This document shows, piece by piece, positions 33,647 to 41,896 of a stretch of 64,000 nucleotides of DNA. The notes beneath the pieces were generated by a model. The model did not search any database and was not told the origin of the DNA. It worked only from the letters and a program-made list of their open reading frames with translations. How positions within the stretch are numbered: the first letter of the stretch is position 1; each line of letters opens with the position of its first letter. The translations under genes and the position numbers were made by a program. The DNA is from Williamsia muralis NBRC 105860 (GTDB lineage Bacteria; Actinomycetota; Actinomycetes; Mycobacteriales; Mycobacteriaceae): positions 558,001-622,000 of the forward strand of contig NZ_BDAP01000003.1 of NCBI RefSeq assembly GCF_001598915.1. Reading direction: 5' to 3'.

Positions 33647-35131
33647 ATGCCCTCACCTGCAATCCCCAGCGGCAATCTCGTTCCAGCTTGGAGAATCGAC
33701 TCGACCGACAAGCAGCCCCGCAGGTCCAGTGGTCGGCGCAGGCCCCGGATCCTGGTCATGAGTGCTGTTGTGGCCGTGCTCAGTATCGGGTTGACGGCCG
33801 CGAGTTCGTTCCTGTTCACATTCACGTCCGCATCCGCGCTGACCGGCCATCCGGAGGTGCTGCGAGATGGTTGTTCGTGGGACTCATCCGGCAGCTACGT
33901 ACAGAACTGCCAGGTCTGGTCCCCGTCGCAGAACAAGTGGGTCACGGTCCAGATCCGCGCGTCGCAGGGTAGTGACCAAGGCGTGTATCTCCTCGACGGC
34001 ATGCGAGCCCGCGAGGATCGTTCGGCGTGGACAACCGATGTGAGGGCCGCGGACGTCTACGACCACACCACCGACACCACGCTGGTGATGCCCGTGGGCG
34101 GCGCATCCTCCTTCTACACCGACTGGAACGGCGGCGCGGGCGACCAGAACAGCACCATCAAGCAGGAGACGTTCCTGACCGACGAATTGCCCGCATATCT
34201 CGCACAGAACTTCGGCGTGAGCCCGTCCAACAACGCCATCATCGGCTTGTCGATGTCGGCCGGCCCCGCGGTCACCCTGGCCGAACGTCACCCCGAGCAG
34301 TTCAAAGTCGTGCAGGCGATGTCGGGGTACTACCAAACCGACAACCCGCTGGGCGCGCTCGGCGTGTTCGCGTCTCAGACGTTGGTCTCCAACTACACAA
34401 ACGGCATCCTCAACATGTGGGGTCCCCCCGGCAGCACGCAGTGGACCGAGAACGATCCCTCGAAGAACGTCAGCAAGTTGAAGGACAACGGGCAGGTCCT
34501 GATCATCTCCTCGGGTAACGGCTTGCTGACACCCGGTGAACTCGCCCATCTGGCCCCGCAGGATCAGATCAGCGCCATCGCCTTGGAGATGTTGTCGGCA
34601 GTATCGACCATCTTGATGCAGATGCAGGCCAGACAAAGCGGCGCCAACGTGGTCGTCCTTCCCAATTACGGCGGGCACACCTGGGAGAACTGGGGCCGCG
34701 GACTCCGCGATGGGCGAGAAGAAGTGACGCAGGCGCTACGCAGCACCCCGCCTGTCACCGCCAAGACCCAGGTGGTCACCGCCTCGGGATCACCGGTGCC
34801 GGACGGATCGGCGAAGGTCACCGACGCCGCATTGCTGGCGGCGCAAACCCCCTCGGTGCTCCCGTCCGACATCCCGGAGACGGGAACCGCGCCCGAAAGC
34901 GTTGATCCGAGCGCCGACCCATCGGCGACGGAGTCCGCGCCCAGCGGGCCGACGTCCGCAACGGAACCGGCAGCGACCGGCACCGTCACGCCCACCGACA
35001 CCCCCGCCACCACCACCCCCACTGCAGAACAGTCACAGGTGAACACCGAGGTACCTGCGTTGGACACTCCTTCGGCGACGACCGCACCCCCGGTTACGAG
35101 TGGAGCGTCTTCGGCACCGTCAGCTCCATAA
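33647..35131 (+). CDS. Antigen-85-type mycolyltransferase with Ser/Thr/Pro-rich tail
   Basis: The 494-residue protein has an N-terminal membrane anchor/signal (about 35-63: RILVMSAVVAVLSIGL and on). A catalytic esterase-fold domain follows, with a GLSMS nucleophile elbow (Ser202) and a GGHTWENWG catalytic His. The last roughly 110 residues are low-complexity Ser/Thr/Pro/Ala-rich, as in surface-exposed tails. The family transfers mycolic acids to trehalose or arabinogalactan outside the membrane. ATG 33647 is chosen because it directly precedes the positively charged signal region and has AAGGAG upstream; a longer frame from 33425 is unsupported. Confidence 0.88.
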   Translation: MPSPAIPSGNLVPAWRIDSTDKQPRRSSGRRRPRILVMSAVVAVLSIGLTAASSFLFTFTSASALTGHPEVLRDGCSWDSSGSYVQNCQVWSPSQNKWVTVQIRASQGSDQGVYLLDGMRAREDRSAWTTDVRAADVYDHTTDTTLVMPVGGASSFYTDWNGGAGDQNSTIKQETFLTDELPAYLAQNFGVSPSNNAIIGLSMSAGPAVTLAERHPEQFKVVQAMSGYYQTDNPLGALGVFASQTLVSNYTNGILNMWGPPGSTQWTENDPSKNVSKLKDNGQVLIISSGNGLLTPGELAHLAPQDQISAIALEMLSAVSTILMQMQARQSGANVVVLPNYGGHTWENWGRGLRDGREEVTQALRSTPPVTAKTQVVTASGSPVPDGSAKVTDAALLAAQTPSVLPSDIPETGTAPESVDPSADPSATESAPSGPTSATEPAATGTVTPTDTPATTTPTAEQSQVNTEVPALDTPSATTAPPVTSGASSAPSAP

Positions 35132-35199
35132 CCGGGCTTCAGCGGGCGGGTGACAGCGATCGCTGGCGGATCGACAGTCCACCGTCGGACGTGGGCGAG

Positions 35200-35670
35200 C
35201 TACGAGGGGTGACCCGCCCGCTGCCTGCGAAGCGCCGACCACGCCCCGGTCGACCAGAGCGCCCATGCGATCAACACCGGCTGGAAGAGCAATCGGGTGG
35301 CACGGGCCTGGTCGGTGTTGAGTCCGAACGCATCACGGTGGTTGATCAGCTGCGCCAGGTTGCCCGGAAACACCGCGACGAAGAACGCGGCCAACACCAG
35401 ACCGATAGCGGCTCGGCGGCGTTTGAGGAAGACGGTCGAAGTCCCCAGCGCGATCTCGACCACACCTGAAGCGAGAACGGTCACGTCCGGGCCGAATGGC
35501 ACGAAGTCCGGAACCTGTGCCTGGAAGTCCTGTCGCGCAAACGTCAGGTGTCCGATACCCGCGAACACCAAGGCCGATCCGAGCGCAATGCGTGCGACAG
35601 CGCGCGCCGGCTCCTCAGCTGAAGGAGAGTCGGCGAGAAACACCGTCAGAGGGTTTGGCCGATTCGTCAT
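35200..35670 (-). CDS. DoxX-family membrane protein
   Basis: The 156-residue protein has four predicted membrane spans. The N-terminal RIALGSALVFAGIGHLTF is typical of DoxX (thiosulfate:quinone oxidoreductase-like) proteins. ATG 35670 is preceded by AAGGTG; GTG 35679 is possible. It is convergent with the first mycolyltransferase and divergent from the second. Its role is unknown, and DoxX members are often linked to redox stress. Confidence 0.85.
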   Translation of the reverse strand: MTNRPNPLTVFLADSPSAEEPARAVARIALGSALVFAGIGHLTFARQDFQAQVPDFVPFGPDVTVLASGVVEIALGTSTVFLKRRRAAIGLVLAAFFVAVFPGNLAQLINHRDAFGLNTDQARATRLLFQPVLIAWALWSTGAWSALRRQRAGHPS

Positions 35671-35889
35671 TGGTTTCACCTTGGAGTCGAGGTAGCCGAA
35701 GTGGCGTGCTCAACCAGCGTAGGCAACCGCTCTGCACCATGCAGCTCATGTGAACACATCCGTTGTCCGACGCTTGTCGCTGCGCCGTGCAGTTGATCGG
35801 TTGTCGCGACCATAGGCAGTCGACCTGGGGTCGTGGTTTACTGTCGCGGGGTCGGGAGCCCAGAATCGACGGCGCGGGGGAATCAGTAA

Positions 35890-36885
35890 GTGAGACGGCG
35901 GTTTTCGGCCATTGTGGCCATTGTGATCTTCTGTGTCATAAGTGAGCTTGCGGCAGCCCCTGTGGCGATGGCCGAGCCCATCACCGACGGCCTTGCGGCG
36001 TCCACGCGCATCGAGACGTTGGTGATGGTGACGCCTCAGCGAGCAAAGCTCACCGTCTACTCGCCGACGATGCGCCGGACCGTTCGTGTTGATGTGCTGT
36101 TGCCGGCGCGGCCAAGAGCCGCTACCCCACGCCCATCGCTCTACATGCTCGACGGCATCGACGCCGGTGTCTATTCGGGCTACAGCCAGAGCGGATGGAC
36201 CCAGTACACGGACATCGTCGAATTCATGGCAGACAAGAATGTCAACGTCGTGCTTCCCATCGGCGGCACAGGCAGTTACTACACCGATTGGAAACAGGAC
36301 GATCCCGCGCTGGGCAGGAACAAGTGGGAAACGTTCCTCACCCGCGAACTCCCCCCGCTCATCGACTCGACGTTCGAGGGCAACGGCCGCAATGCCATCG
36401 AAGGATTGTCGATGGGTGCCACCGGCGCATTGATGCTGGCCGTGCGGAACCCTGATCTCTACAGCGGCGCTGCGCTTTTCAGCGGCTGCCTCGACCTCGG
36501 AGACCAGACCGCCCAGAATGCCACCACCGCAAGCGTGATGACTCGCGGCGGGGATCCGGCCAACATGTGGGGTCCGGCCTACAACGAGGCGTGGCTCGCC
36601 CACGATCCAGGCGCGAATATCGGTGCCCTGCGCGGCAAACCGCTGTACGTCGCGGTCGGAAGCGGTGTGCCGGACTGGTCGATGGGCGTGGCGGGGCTTG
36701 CCTCACCCGTCGGCGGAGCGCTCGAGGCCGCAGCGTTGGCCTGCACCCGGACCTTCGACGCCAAGGCCGAGGCGGCGGGCGTAGACATCACGTTCGACTA
36801 CCGAGAAGGCCTGCATTCCTGGGGCTATTGGAACGACGATCTGCATCGTTCGTGGCCGACGATCCAAAAGGCACTCGGCCTGTGA
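35890..36885 (+). CDS. Antigen-85-type mycolyltransferase
   Basis: The 331-residue exported protein begins at GTG 35890 with a classical signal peptide ending near VAMAEP (about residue 29). It has SLYMLDGIDAG, the nucleophile elbow GLSMGATGA (Ser174), and GLHSWGYWNDDL with the catalytic His. It is of standard Ag85 length and lacks the C-terminal tail of the neighbour. It transfers mycolates in the envelope, which shows that the host makes mycolic acids. Confidence 0.93.
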   Translation: MRRRFSAIVAIVIFCVISELAAAPVAMAEPITDGLAASTRIETLVMVTPQRAKLTVYSPTMRRTVRVDVLLPARPRAATPRPSLYMLDGIDAGVYSGYSQSGWTQYTDIVEFMADKNVNVVLPIGGTGSYYTDWKQDDPALGRNKWETFLTRELPPLIDSTFEGNGRNAIEGLSMGATGALMLAVRNPDLYSGAALFSGCLDLGDQTAQNATTASVMTRGGDPANMWGPAYNEAWLAHDPGANIGALRGKPLYVAVGSGVPDWSMGVAGLASPVGGALEAAALACTRTFDAKAEAAGVDITFDYREGLHSWGYWNDDLHRSWPTIQKALGL

Positions 36886-36970
36886 CTCCCCTGTCGCCAA
36901 ACCTGTCTGTGCAGTGTGCACGCACGCCGTGATCGCTGACCGTCTCGACAGCGATGCGGGTAGCCGCGAG

Positions 36971-38239
36971 TCAGGCCGTCGCCACTGCAAGCCTGGCAAG
37001 TGCCACCACGGTCACGTCGTCGGGATTGTTCGTCCGGGATGCCATGCCAGAGATCGCGTCCACGATCTCGCTGGCGGATGATGCTGCCACGGCGATGGCT
37101 GCGACGTGGTCGACAGCGGCCATCGATCCGTCGTACAGGTCCAGAACACCGTCGCTGAAGCACACCACCATGTCCCCCGGCTGGAGGAACAGTTCTTGCA
37201 TCGTCCAGTCGTCGTCGAGTCCGAGCCCCAGCGGTAGGTCTTTCGATCCGAGTCGCTCCCACGATCCGTCGGCGCGAGCGACCACTGTCAGTCCGTGCCC
37301 GGCGTCGGCGTAGAGCATCCGGCCGTCCTCGGCGCGAATCCTGGCGTGGAAAAGCGTCGCGAACGATTCTGTGTCTCCCAAATCGGTTGCGAGGCAGTCT
37401 GCGGTCCGCGTGAAAGCGACAACCGGGTCCTCATCGTTGCGGGCGCTTCGCACCACAGCGCGAGCTGTCGCCGCGATGATGCCCGCACCGACACCCTTGC
37501 CCATCACGTCTCCGAGGGTGAAACCCAGACCGCCGCGGATGGGATACCAGTCGAAGAAATCGCCTCCGATTGCGGTTGACGGAATGCATGCGCCCGCAAC
37601 CTGATAGCTCGGCAGCGGTGTTCCACTCTTCGGCAACAATGCCCGCTGAACCCGCGAAGCCTGGTCGAGCTCACTGGTCGTCGCACGCTCGCGCCGTTGG
37701 ATGACAGACAGTTTCTTTCTCGACAACCGCGACAATTCGTTCACCACGGTCGCTGCGAATGTGAATGCGCACGCACTGAACAATCCGCGCCACAACTCGT
37801 TGGGATTGTCGGACACACTCGTGCCCAGAGCGAATGGCACGAGGAGGGCCGCACACACGCCGAGGAACGAATAGAAGATGAATCGACGGCCCTCTGAACT
37901 GGCGAACCAGATCACCGGCAGGATCACCAGAGACGCGAAGATCGACTTGCTCTCTCCCGTCGCGAAACGAAGCGCGCCACACGCGAACAGATCGAGCGTG
38001 GGAACGATGAAGCCATACCGATACAACGACTCGTCACGGGAGAAAGCAACGGCGAGAACGGTTGCGATCACGGTGACCAGCACCGCGCTCACCAGCACCC
38101 GCGCATCGCTGACGACCAGCGTCGGGATGGTCCCACTGAGGACCACCGCCACCGAGAAGAGCGCAACGAACGGAAGTTGTTTGAGCAGAGGCGAAGGTCG
38201 ATCCACACCCAATCGGTGACGAAGAGAGCCTTGCGGCAT
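36971..38239 (-). CDS. Membrane-anchored SpoIIE/PP2C-type serine phosphatase
   Basis: The 422-residue protein has about five N-terminal membrane spans (residues 20-165), a short coiled-coil linker, then a PPM/SpoIIE domain. The domain motifs are IGGDFFDWYPI, FTLGDVMGKGVGAG, YADAGH and FSDGVLDLYDG, with the acidic metal ligands present. Start ATG 38239 has an AAAGGGAG site. Such proteins usually dephosphorylate anti-sigma-factor antagonists. No anti-sigma partner gene is adjacent. Confidence 0.92.
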   Translation of the reverse strand: MPQGSLRHRLGVDRPSPLLKQLPFVALFSVAVVLSGTIPTLVVSDARVLVSAVLVTVIATVLAVAFSRDESLYRYGFIVPTLDLFACGALRFATGESKSIFASLVILPVIWFASSEGRRFIFYSFLGVCAALLVPFALGTSVSDNPNELWRGLFSACAFTFAATVVNELSRLSRKKLSVIQRRERATTSELDQASRVQRALLPKSGTPLPSYQVAGACIPSTAIGGDFFDWYPIRGGLGFTLGDVMGKGVGAGIIAATARAVVRSARNDEDPVVAFTRTADCLATDLGDTESFATLFHARIRAEDGRMLYADAGHGLTVVARADGSWERLGSKDLPLGLGLDDDWTMQELFLQPGDMVVCFSDGVLDLYDGSMAAVDHVAAIAVAASSASEIVDAISGMASRTNNPDDVTVVALARLAVATA

Positions 38240-38443
38240 GAACTCCCTTTCCCGAAATAACGAATGTCTGATTCGACACTAGTGGACTGATCGACGATGA
38301 GCTCGGGGGCATTCGGCGTCGTGGTGATGTCAGTTCCCGAAAAACAGTGGCTGCGAAGCCATCAGCCCGCTCCATGACCTTTGGACAACCGGGCTGCTGC
38401 AAAGCGGAGAATCCGTTCCCGAGTTCGACGGCGTTCCGCCACA

Positions 38444-39073
38444 TCAGGTGCGATCGAATGCGGCGAGCAGCATTCGCGCGCCGGTCGAGATCAGATTCTG
38501 TCGGTCAGAATGTTCAGGTCGTAGTAGAGCAATGCGCAGACAAAGGCTTGCGGTCGCGCCCATCGTGAGGAAGACGAGGTCGTCGAGCGCCGCGCCCTCC
38601 AGGTCGGGTCGCAGACGGGCGGGGAGAACGCGGGCCAGCGGTACCAAAGGGCCCTCCACCTCGCGCCAGGCGTCACCGAACTCCGCCTCATCCGAGGCAA
38701 AAGAAGCGCGGAGCACAGGGGCGTGTTTCTCGAACGCAGAAGTGAGGGTTTCCACCACGATCACCATGGCGTCCATCGGATCCTTGTCCATGGCGCTGCC
38801 GACGCCGGTTGCCAGTTCGGTGGTGATCTCGTGAACCGCGGTGGTCCGCAGGTCGTCGATGATGGCGTCCATATCCGCGAAGTAGCGATACACCGTACCG
38901 ATGCTGACGTGTGCAAACTGCGCCAGCTGCTGGGTTGTCGGGCGGCGGGAGGGCTCGCGCCGGAGAAGCTCCACGGTTCCCTCCAACAGCGCCTCACGCA
39001 TCTCGACTCCGCGTTTCTGTCGCGGTGTCACGCGTCGATGTGGTGGGGTTCCACGGGCCCTCTGGGTGGTCAC
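38444..39073 (-). CDS. TetR-family regulator next to the Lcp/MpaB-like oxygenase
   Basis: The 209-residue protein has a basic leader, then an HTH (TTQQLAQFAHVSIGTVYRYFADMDAII) and a TetR C-terminal domain with a Glu/Asp-rich dimer region. The start is GTG 39073. It is divergent from the oxygenase gene with about 40 nt between. LcpR, the TetR regulator of rubber oxygenase in Gordonia, has the same arrangement; that is the only basis for suggesting a similar role. Confidence 0.92.
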   Translation of the reverse strand: MTTQRARGTPPHRRVTPRQKRGVEMREALLEGTVELLRREPSRRPTTQQLAQFAHVSIGTVYRYFADMDAIIDDLRTTAVHEITTELATGVGSAMDKDPMDAMVIVVETLTSAFEKHAPVLRASFASDEAEFGDAWREVEGPLVPLARVLPARLRPDLEGAALDDLVFLTMGATASLCLRIALLRPEHSDRQNLISTGARMLLAAFDRT

Positions 39074-39090
39074 AAAAGTGAATAGTAAGT

Positions 39091-39101
39091 GAGGAATCCT
39101 C
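39091..39101. promoter_or_regulatory. Palindrome at the TetR/oxygenase divergent promoter
   Basis: GAGGAATCCTC is an 11-bp palindrome with an A/T centre. It sits between the TetR and the oxygenase starts and may be an operator core. If the oxygenase starts at TTG 39106, its GAGGA half would double as the ribosome site, letting repressor binding cover it. Confidence 0.4.
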
Positions 39102-39117
39102 GTGTTTGACTGAGATC

Positions 39118-40332
39118 ATGACTACCGTGCCACCGAATGACCTGGTGAACACCGATGTTGCGGTCGCCCGATTCGGCGACGCCGGTCGGGTATGGCTCGA
39201 GGCCATGTGGCTGGGCGACGACCTGGCGGATGCCGTCGTGAACGACGACTTCTCCGAGACGTCGGCCTCCTCGGCAACCGAAGCCGTGTGGACTGCGCTC
39301 GCCGACGGTGTTCAGGCGGTGTCAGACGCTCCGCAGTCTCTGCAGGATCTCTTCACATTTCTGGACACCGAACCCGACTGGGTGGACCATGAGCGGCTCG
39401 ACCGCGCCGCCGATGCACTGATACGCCACACCGCCGCGCTGGGAATCGTACTGGGGGCGGCGTCGCTGGTGCGGGGTGCATGCAACACCATCGCCGGGAA
39501 GCCGCTGGCACTGACAGGCCGGTACGTATCCCAGCCGGCCATTCGATCGGTTGAGGTCGGCGAGTGGCTGCGCAATGTGATCACACCCGGGGGGATGCGT
39601 CGTGGCGGCGACGGCTTCGCTTACACCGTGCGGGTTCGGATGATCCATGCGCATGTGCGCCGCGCCCTTCGGGATCTACAGGTGTGGGACGAGGCCGCGT
39701 GGGGAGTACCCATCCCCCAGCCCTACATGGCGTTCACGCTGGCCGAGTTCGGCCACATCGCCATCGACGCGATGCACAAGTTGGGCGTTCGGTTCACAGA
39801 CCGCGAACTCGCAGACATCTACCATCTGTGGAGATACGTCGGACATGTCGTTGGCATGGACGAGCGGCTCAACCCGGTCAGCGAATCCGATCAGATCCGG
39901 ATCGAGGAACTGTACCGGTTGACCTCGCCGGGGCCCGGTGAAGACGACCGCGACTTCGTCGTGGCACTCACCGACGACTATCTGATCCCCGAACTCGCCA
40001 ATGCGTTGCCTGGACCGCAACGGATCCGCCACGCGGCCGCCTCCACGCTGATGCGATCGCTGCAGAGGGTGTTCATCGGCGACGACGCGGCCGACGAGTT
40101 GCACATTCCCGACGGTCGACTCAAGCACATCGTGGGTCGCGTCGGTCCGCTCCTGGCTGTCGCGGCGCGTGTCCGGCTGGCCGTGGCCGTGGACCCTGAC
40201 AGGCTGACCCGCAGTGCCTATCTCGCGCGCGACGAGGACATGGATCGGATGCGGGCCGCATATCGGGTCACACATGATCTCGTGGACAACGCCCCGCCCA
40301 CCCCGCTGCGGGCTGCAGCCGGACGGGGCTGA
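39118..40332 (+). CDS. MpaB/Lcp-family (DUF2236) heme oxygenase-like protein
   Basis: The 404-residue protein contains the family core RVRMIHAHVRRALRD, where the His corresponds to the axial heme ligand of latex-clearing proteins. This is followed by WGVPIPQPYMAFTLAEFGHIAIDAMHKLGVRFT, a hallmark stretch of the DUF2236/MpaB'/Lcp group. Lcp enzymes cleave polyisoprene, while other members act on different lipids or are uncharacterised. No Tat signal is present, so it is probably intracellular. The start is ATG 39118, or TTG 39106 with GAGGA in front. Confidence 0.78.
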   Translation: MTTVPPNDLVNTDVAVARFGDAGRVWLEAMWLGDDLADAVVNDDFSETSASSATEAVWTALADGVQAVSDAPQSLQDLFTFLDTEPDWVDHERLDRAADALIRHTAALGIVLGAASLVRGACNTIAGKPLALTGRYVSQPAIRSVEVGEWLRNVITPGGMRRGGDGFAYTVRVRMIHAHVRRALRDLQVWDEAAWGVPIPQPYMAFTLAEFGHIAIDAMHKLGVRFTDRELADIYHLWRYVGHVVGMDERLNPVSESDQIRIEELYRLTSPGPGEDDRDFVVALTDDYLIPELANALPGPQRIRHAAASTLMRSLQRVFIGDDAADELHIPDGRLKHIVGRVGPLLAVAARVRLAVAVDPDRLTRSAYLARDEDMDRMRAAYRVTHDLVDNAPPTPLRAAAGRG

Positions 40333-40431
40333 CCGCCTCGGGCGTCCCGGATGCAGTCAGCCGTCTGCGACAATTCGAACGATGACGTCACCGATCACCG
40401 CCTCCCGCTCTGATTGTCTCGCCGAGCATTC

Positions 40432-41583
40432 ATGACGCGGTTTCTTGTTTTTGCACTACTGCTCGCGCTGGTGTCCTACTGGCTCCACCGGCGACTTGTC
40501 CGAGCCACCGGCGTTGCCCGCCCGTGGTCGATCATCGTCGACATCCTCCTCGGCTTGCTGTGGGTACTGGCGATCATCGGTGTCGGCAGCGGGGAGCTGC
40601 TCGACCCGTCGTGGGCTCGCACCCCCGGATTCGCCGGATGGGTGTGGCTGGGAACAGTCTTCTACCTCGTACTCGGACTTGCGGTCATCGCCTTGGCATC
40701 CCTTCTCGCGCGGATGGTTCGGCGTCTTCGGGGCTCGCGGAGCGAGTCGTTCGATTCGGCCCGTCGCCGCGCGATCCGAATTGCCACCGTGGGGGTGGTG
40801 ATAGCTGCCGTTGCTACGACGAGCTACGGAGTGGTCGAAGCGGCACGACCTGAGGTCGTCCGTGTCACCGTGCCGCTCGCGGCGCTTCCCGACGAGTTCG
40901 ACGGATTGCGGGTGGCTCTGATCTCCGATCTCCACGTGGGACCCTCTCGCGGCGGCAAGTTCACCGCACGCGTGGTGGAAACAGTGAATGCCGAACGCCC
41001 AGACCTCGTTGCCATCGCGGGCGATCTCGTCGACGGAACGGTCGAGAAGGTGGCCGGCGACCTGCAACCACTCGAACGGCTGTCGGCGCCACTCGGGGTG
41101 TACGGCGTCAGCGGCAACCACGAGTTCTATGCCGACGACGGAGGCCGGTGGCTCGACGTGTGGGACAGGCTCGGCATCCGGACGCTTCGCAACGAGCACG
41201 CCGTGGTCGAACGAGGGGGCGCAAGCATCGACATCATCGGCATCCACGATTACTCATCTCCGAAGCCCTACGAGCCCGACCTCAGCCGAGCACTCGACGG
41301 GCTGGACCGCGAACGCTTCGGTTTGCTCCTGGCCCACGAACCGCGCCAGGCGTTCGAGGCCTCCGACATGGGTGTCGATCTCCAGCTCTCCGGTCACACC
41401 CACGGAGGTCAGATGTGGCCGATCCGCTACCTCGTGCCGCTGCAGCAGCCATCCGTGGAAGGCCTGGACCGAGTGGGCGAGACCACGTTGTACACAACAC
41501 GGGGTGCCGGAGCGTGGGGTCCTCCGACCCGTGTCGGCGCGGCGCCAGAGATCACCATCTTGGAGCTGGTGCGTTCTCGGTGA
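40432..41583 (+). CDS. Membrane-anchored metallophosphoesterase (YkuE-like)
   Basis: The 383-residue protein has about four N-terminal membrane spans (to about residue 145). A calcineurin-like domain follows with DLHVG, GDLVDG, GNHEFY, LLLAHEP and GHTHGGQMWP. This is the YkuE/Rv-type membrane phosphoesterase arrangement, which probably faces outside. Its substrate is unknown. It runs downstream of the oxygenase gene but with a 99-nt gap. Confidence 0.9.
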   Translation: MTRFLVFALLLALVSYWLHRRLVRATGVARPWSIIVDILLGLLWVLAIIGVGSGELLDPSWARTPGFAGWVWLGTVFYLVLGLAVIALASLLARMVRRLRGSRSESFDSARRRAIRIATVGVVIAAVATTSYGVVEAARPEVVRVTVPLAALPDEFDGLRVALISDLHVGPSRGGKFTARVVETVNAERPDLVAIAGDLVDGTVEKVAGDLQPLERLSAPLGVYGVSGNHEFYADDGGRWLDVWDRLGIRTLRNEHAVVERGGASIDIIGIHDYSSPKPYEPDLSRALDGLDRERFGLLLAHEPRQAFEASDMGVDLQLSGHTHGGQMWPIRYLVPLQQPSVEGLDRVGETTLYTTRGAGAWGPPTRVGAAPEITILELVRSR

Positions 41584-41693
41584 ATGGTTTTCGCCCGTGA
41601 CACGCGGGAAACATGCGAACGCCGCGCCGACCCACCGGCGTGTCGACGGGGCAGCGGTCGCGCGTCTCGGAGACTCTTGCTTAGATGTGTCCT

Positions 41694-41795
41694 ATGAGTA
41701 CCTACACGTCGATCGACGCTGCCATCGATACATTCCTCAACACCAACCCCTGGGCCGTTGACGTCCTCCAGTTCTTCTTGAACGGCCTGCCCTGA
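41694..41795 (+). CDS. Possible 33-residue peptide gene
   Basis: An ATG at 41694 opens a 33-codon frame. The sequence is mostly uncharged, with three Asp, no Lys or Arg, and an amphipathic or hydrophobic C-terminal half (NPWAVDVLQFFLNGLP). There is no Shine-Dalgarno, but TTAGAT lies 7 nt before the ATG, as in leaderless transcripts. Two strong hairpins follow within 80 nt. It resembles small secreted or membrane-inserting peptides of mycolata by size and character only. I do not recognise a family, and it could be a chance frame. Confidence 0.45.
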   Translation: MSTYTSIDAAIDTFLNTNPWAVDVLQFFLNGLP

Positions 41796-41800
41796 TCAGT

Positions 41801-41827
41801 CGCTGAACGGGCTTCGTGCCCGCAGCG
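41801..41827 (+). terminator. Hairpin after the 33-residue frame
   Basis: CGCTG-aa-CGGGC pairs with GCCCG-CAGCG around a TTCGT loop. The stem has ten pairs and a 2-nt bulge. The following sequence is not a T-run, as is common in high-GC actinobacteria. Confidence 0.55.
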
Positions 41828-41841
41828 CAATTGTTCGACCG

Positions 41842-41875
41842 AATCGGTCCGTCGCCTCACGGCGACGGGCCGATT
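41842..41875. terminator. Bidirectional hairpin terminator between convergent genes
   Basis: AATCGG-t-CCGTCGCC pairs with GGCGACGG-g-CCGATT around a TCAC loop. There are 14 pairs with one mismatch, followed by TGCTAT. It separates the plus-strand phosphoesterase/peptide side from the minus-strand flavoprotein operon. Confidence 0.7.
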
Positions 41876-41896
41876 TGCTATATGCAACATGGCCAT

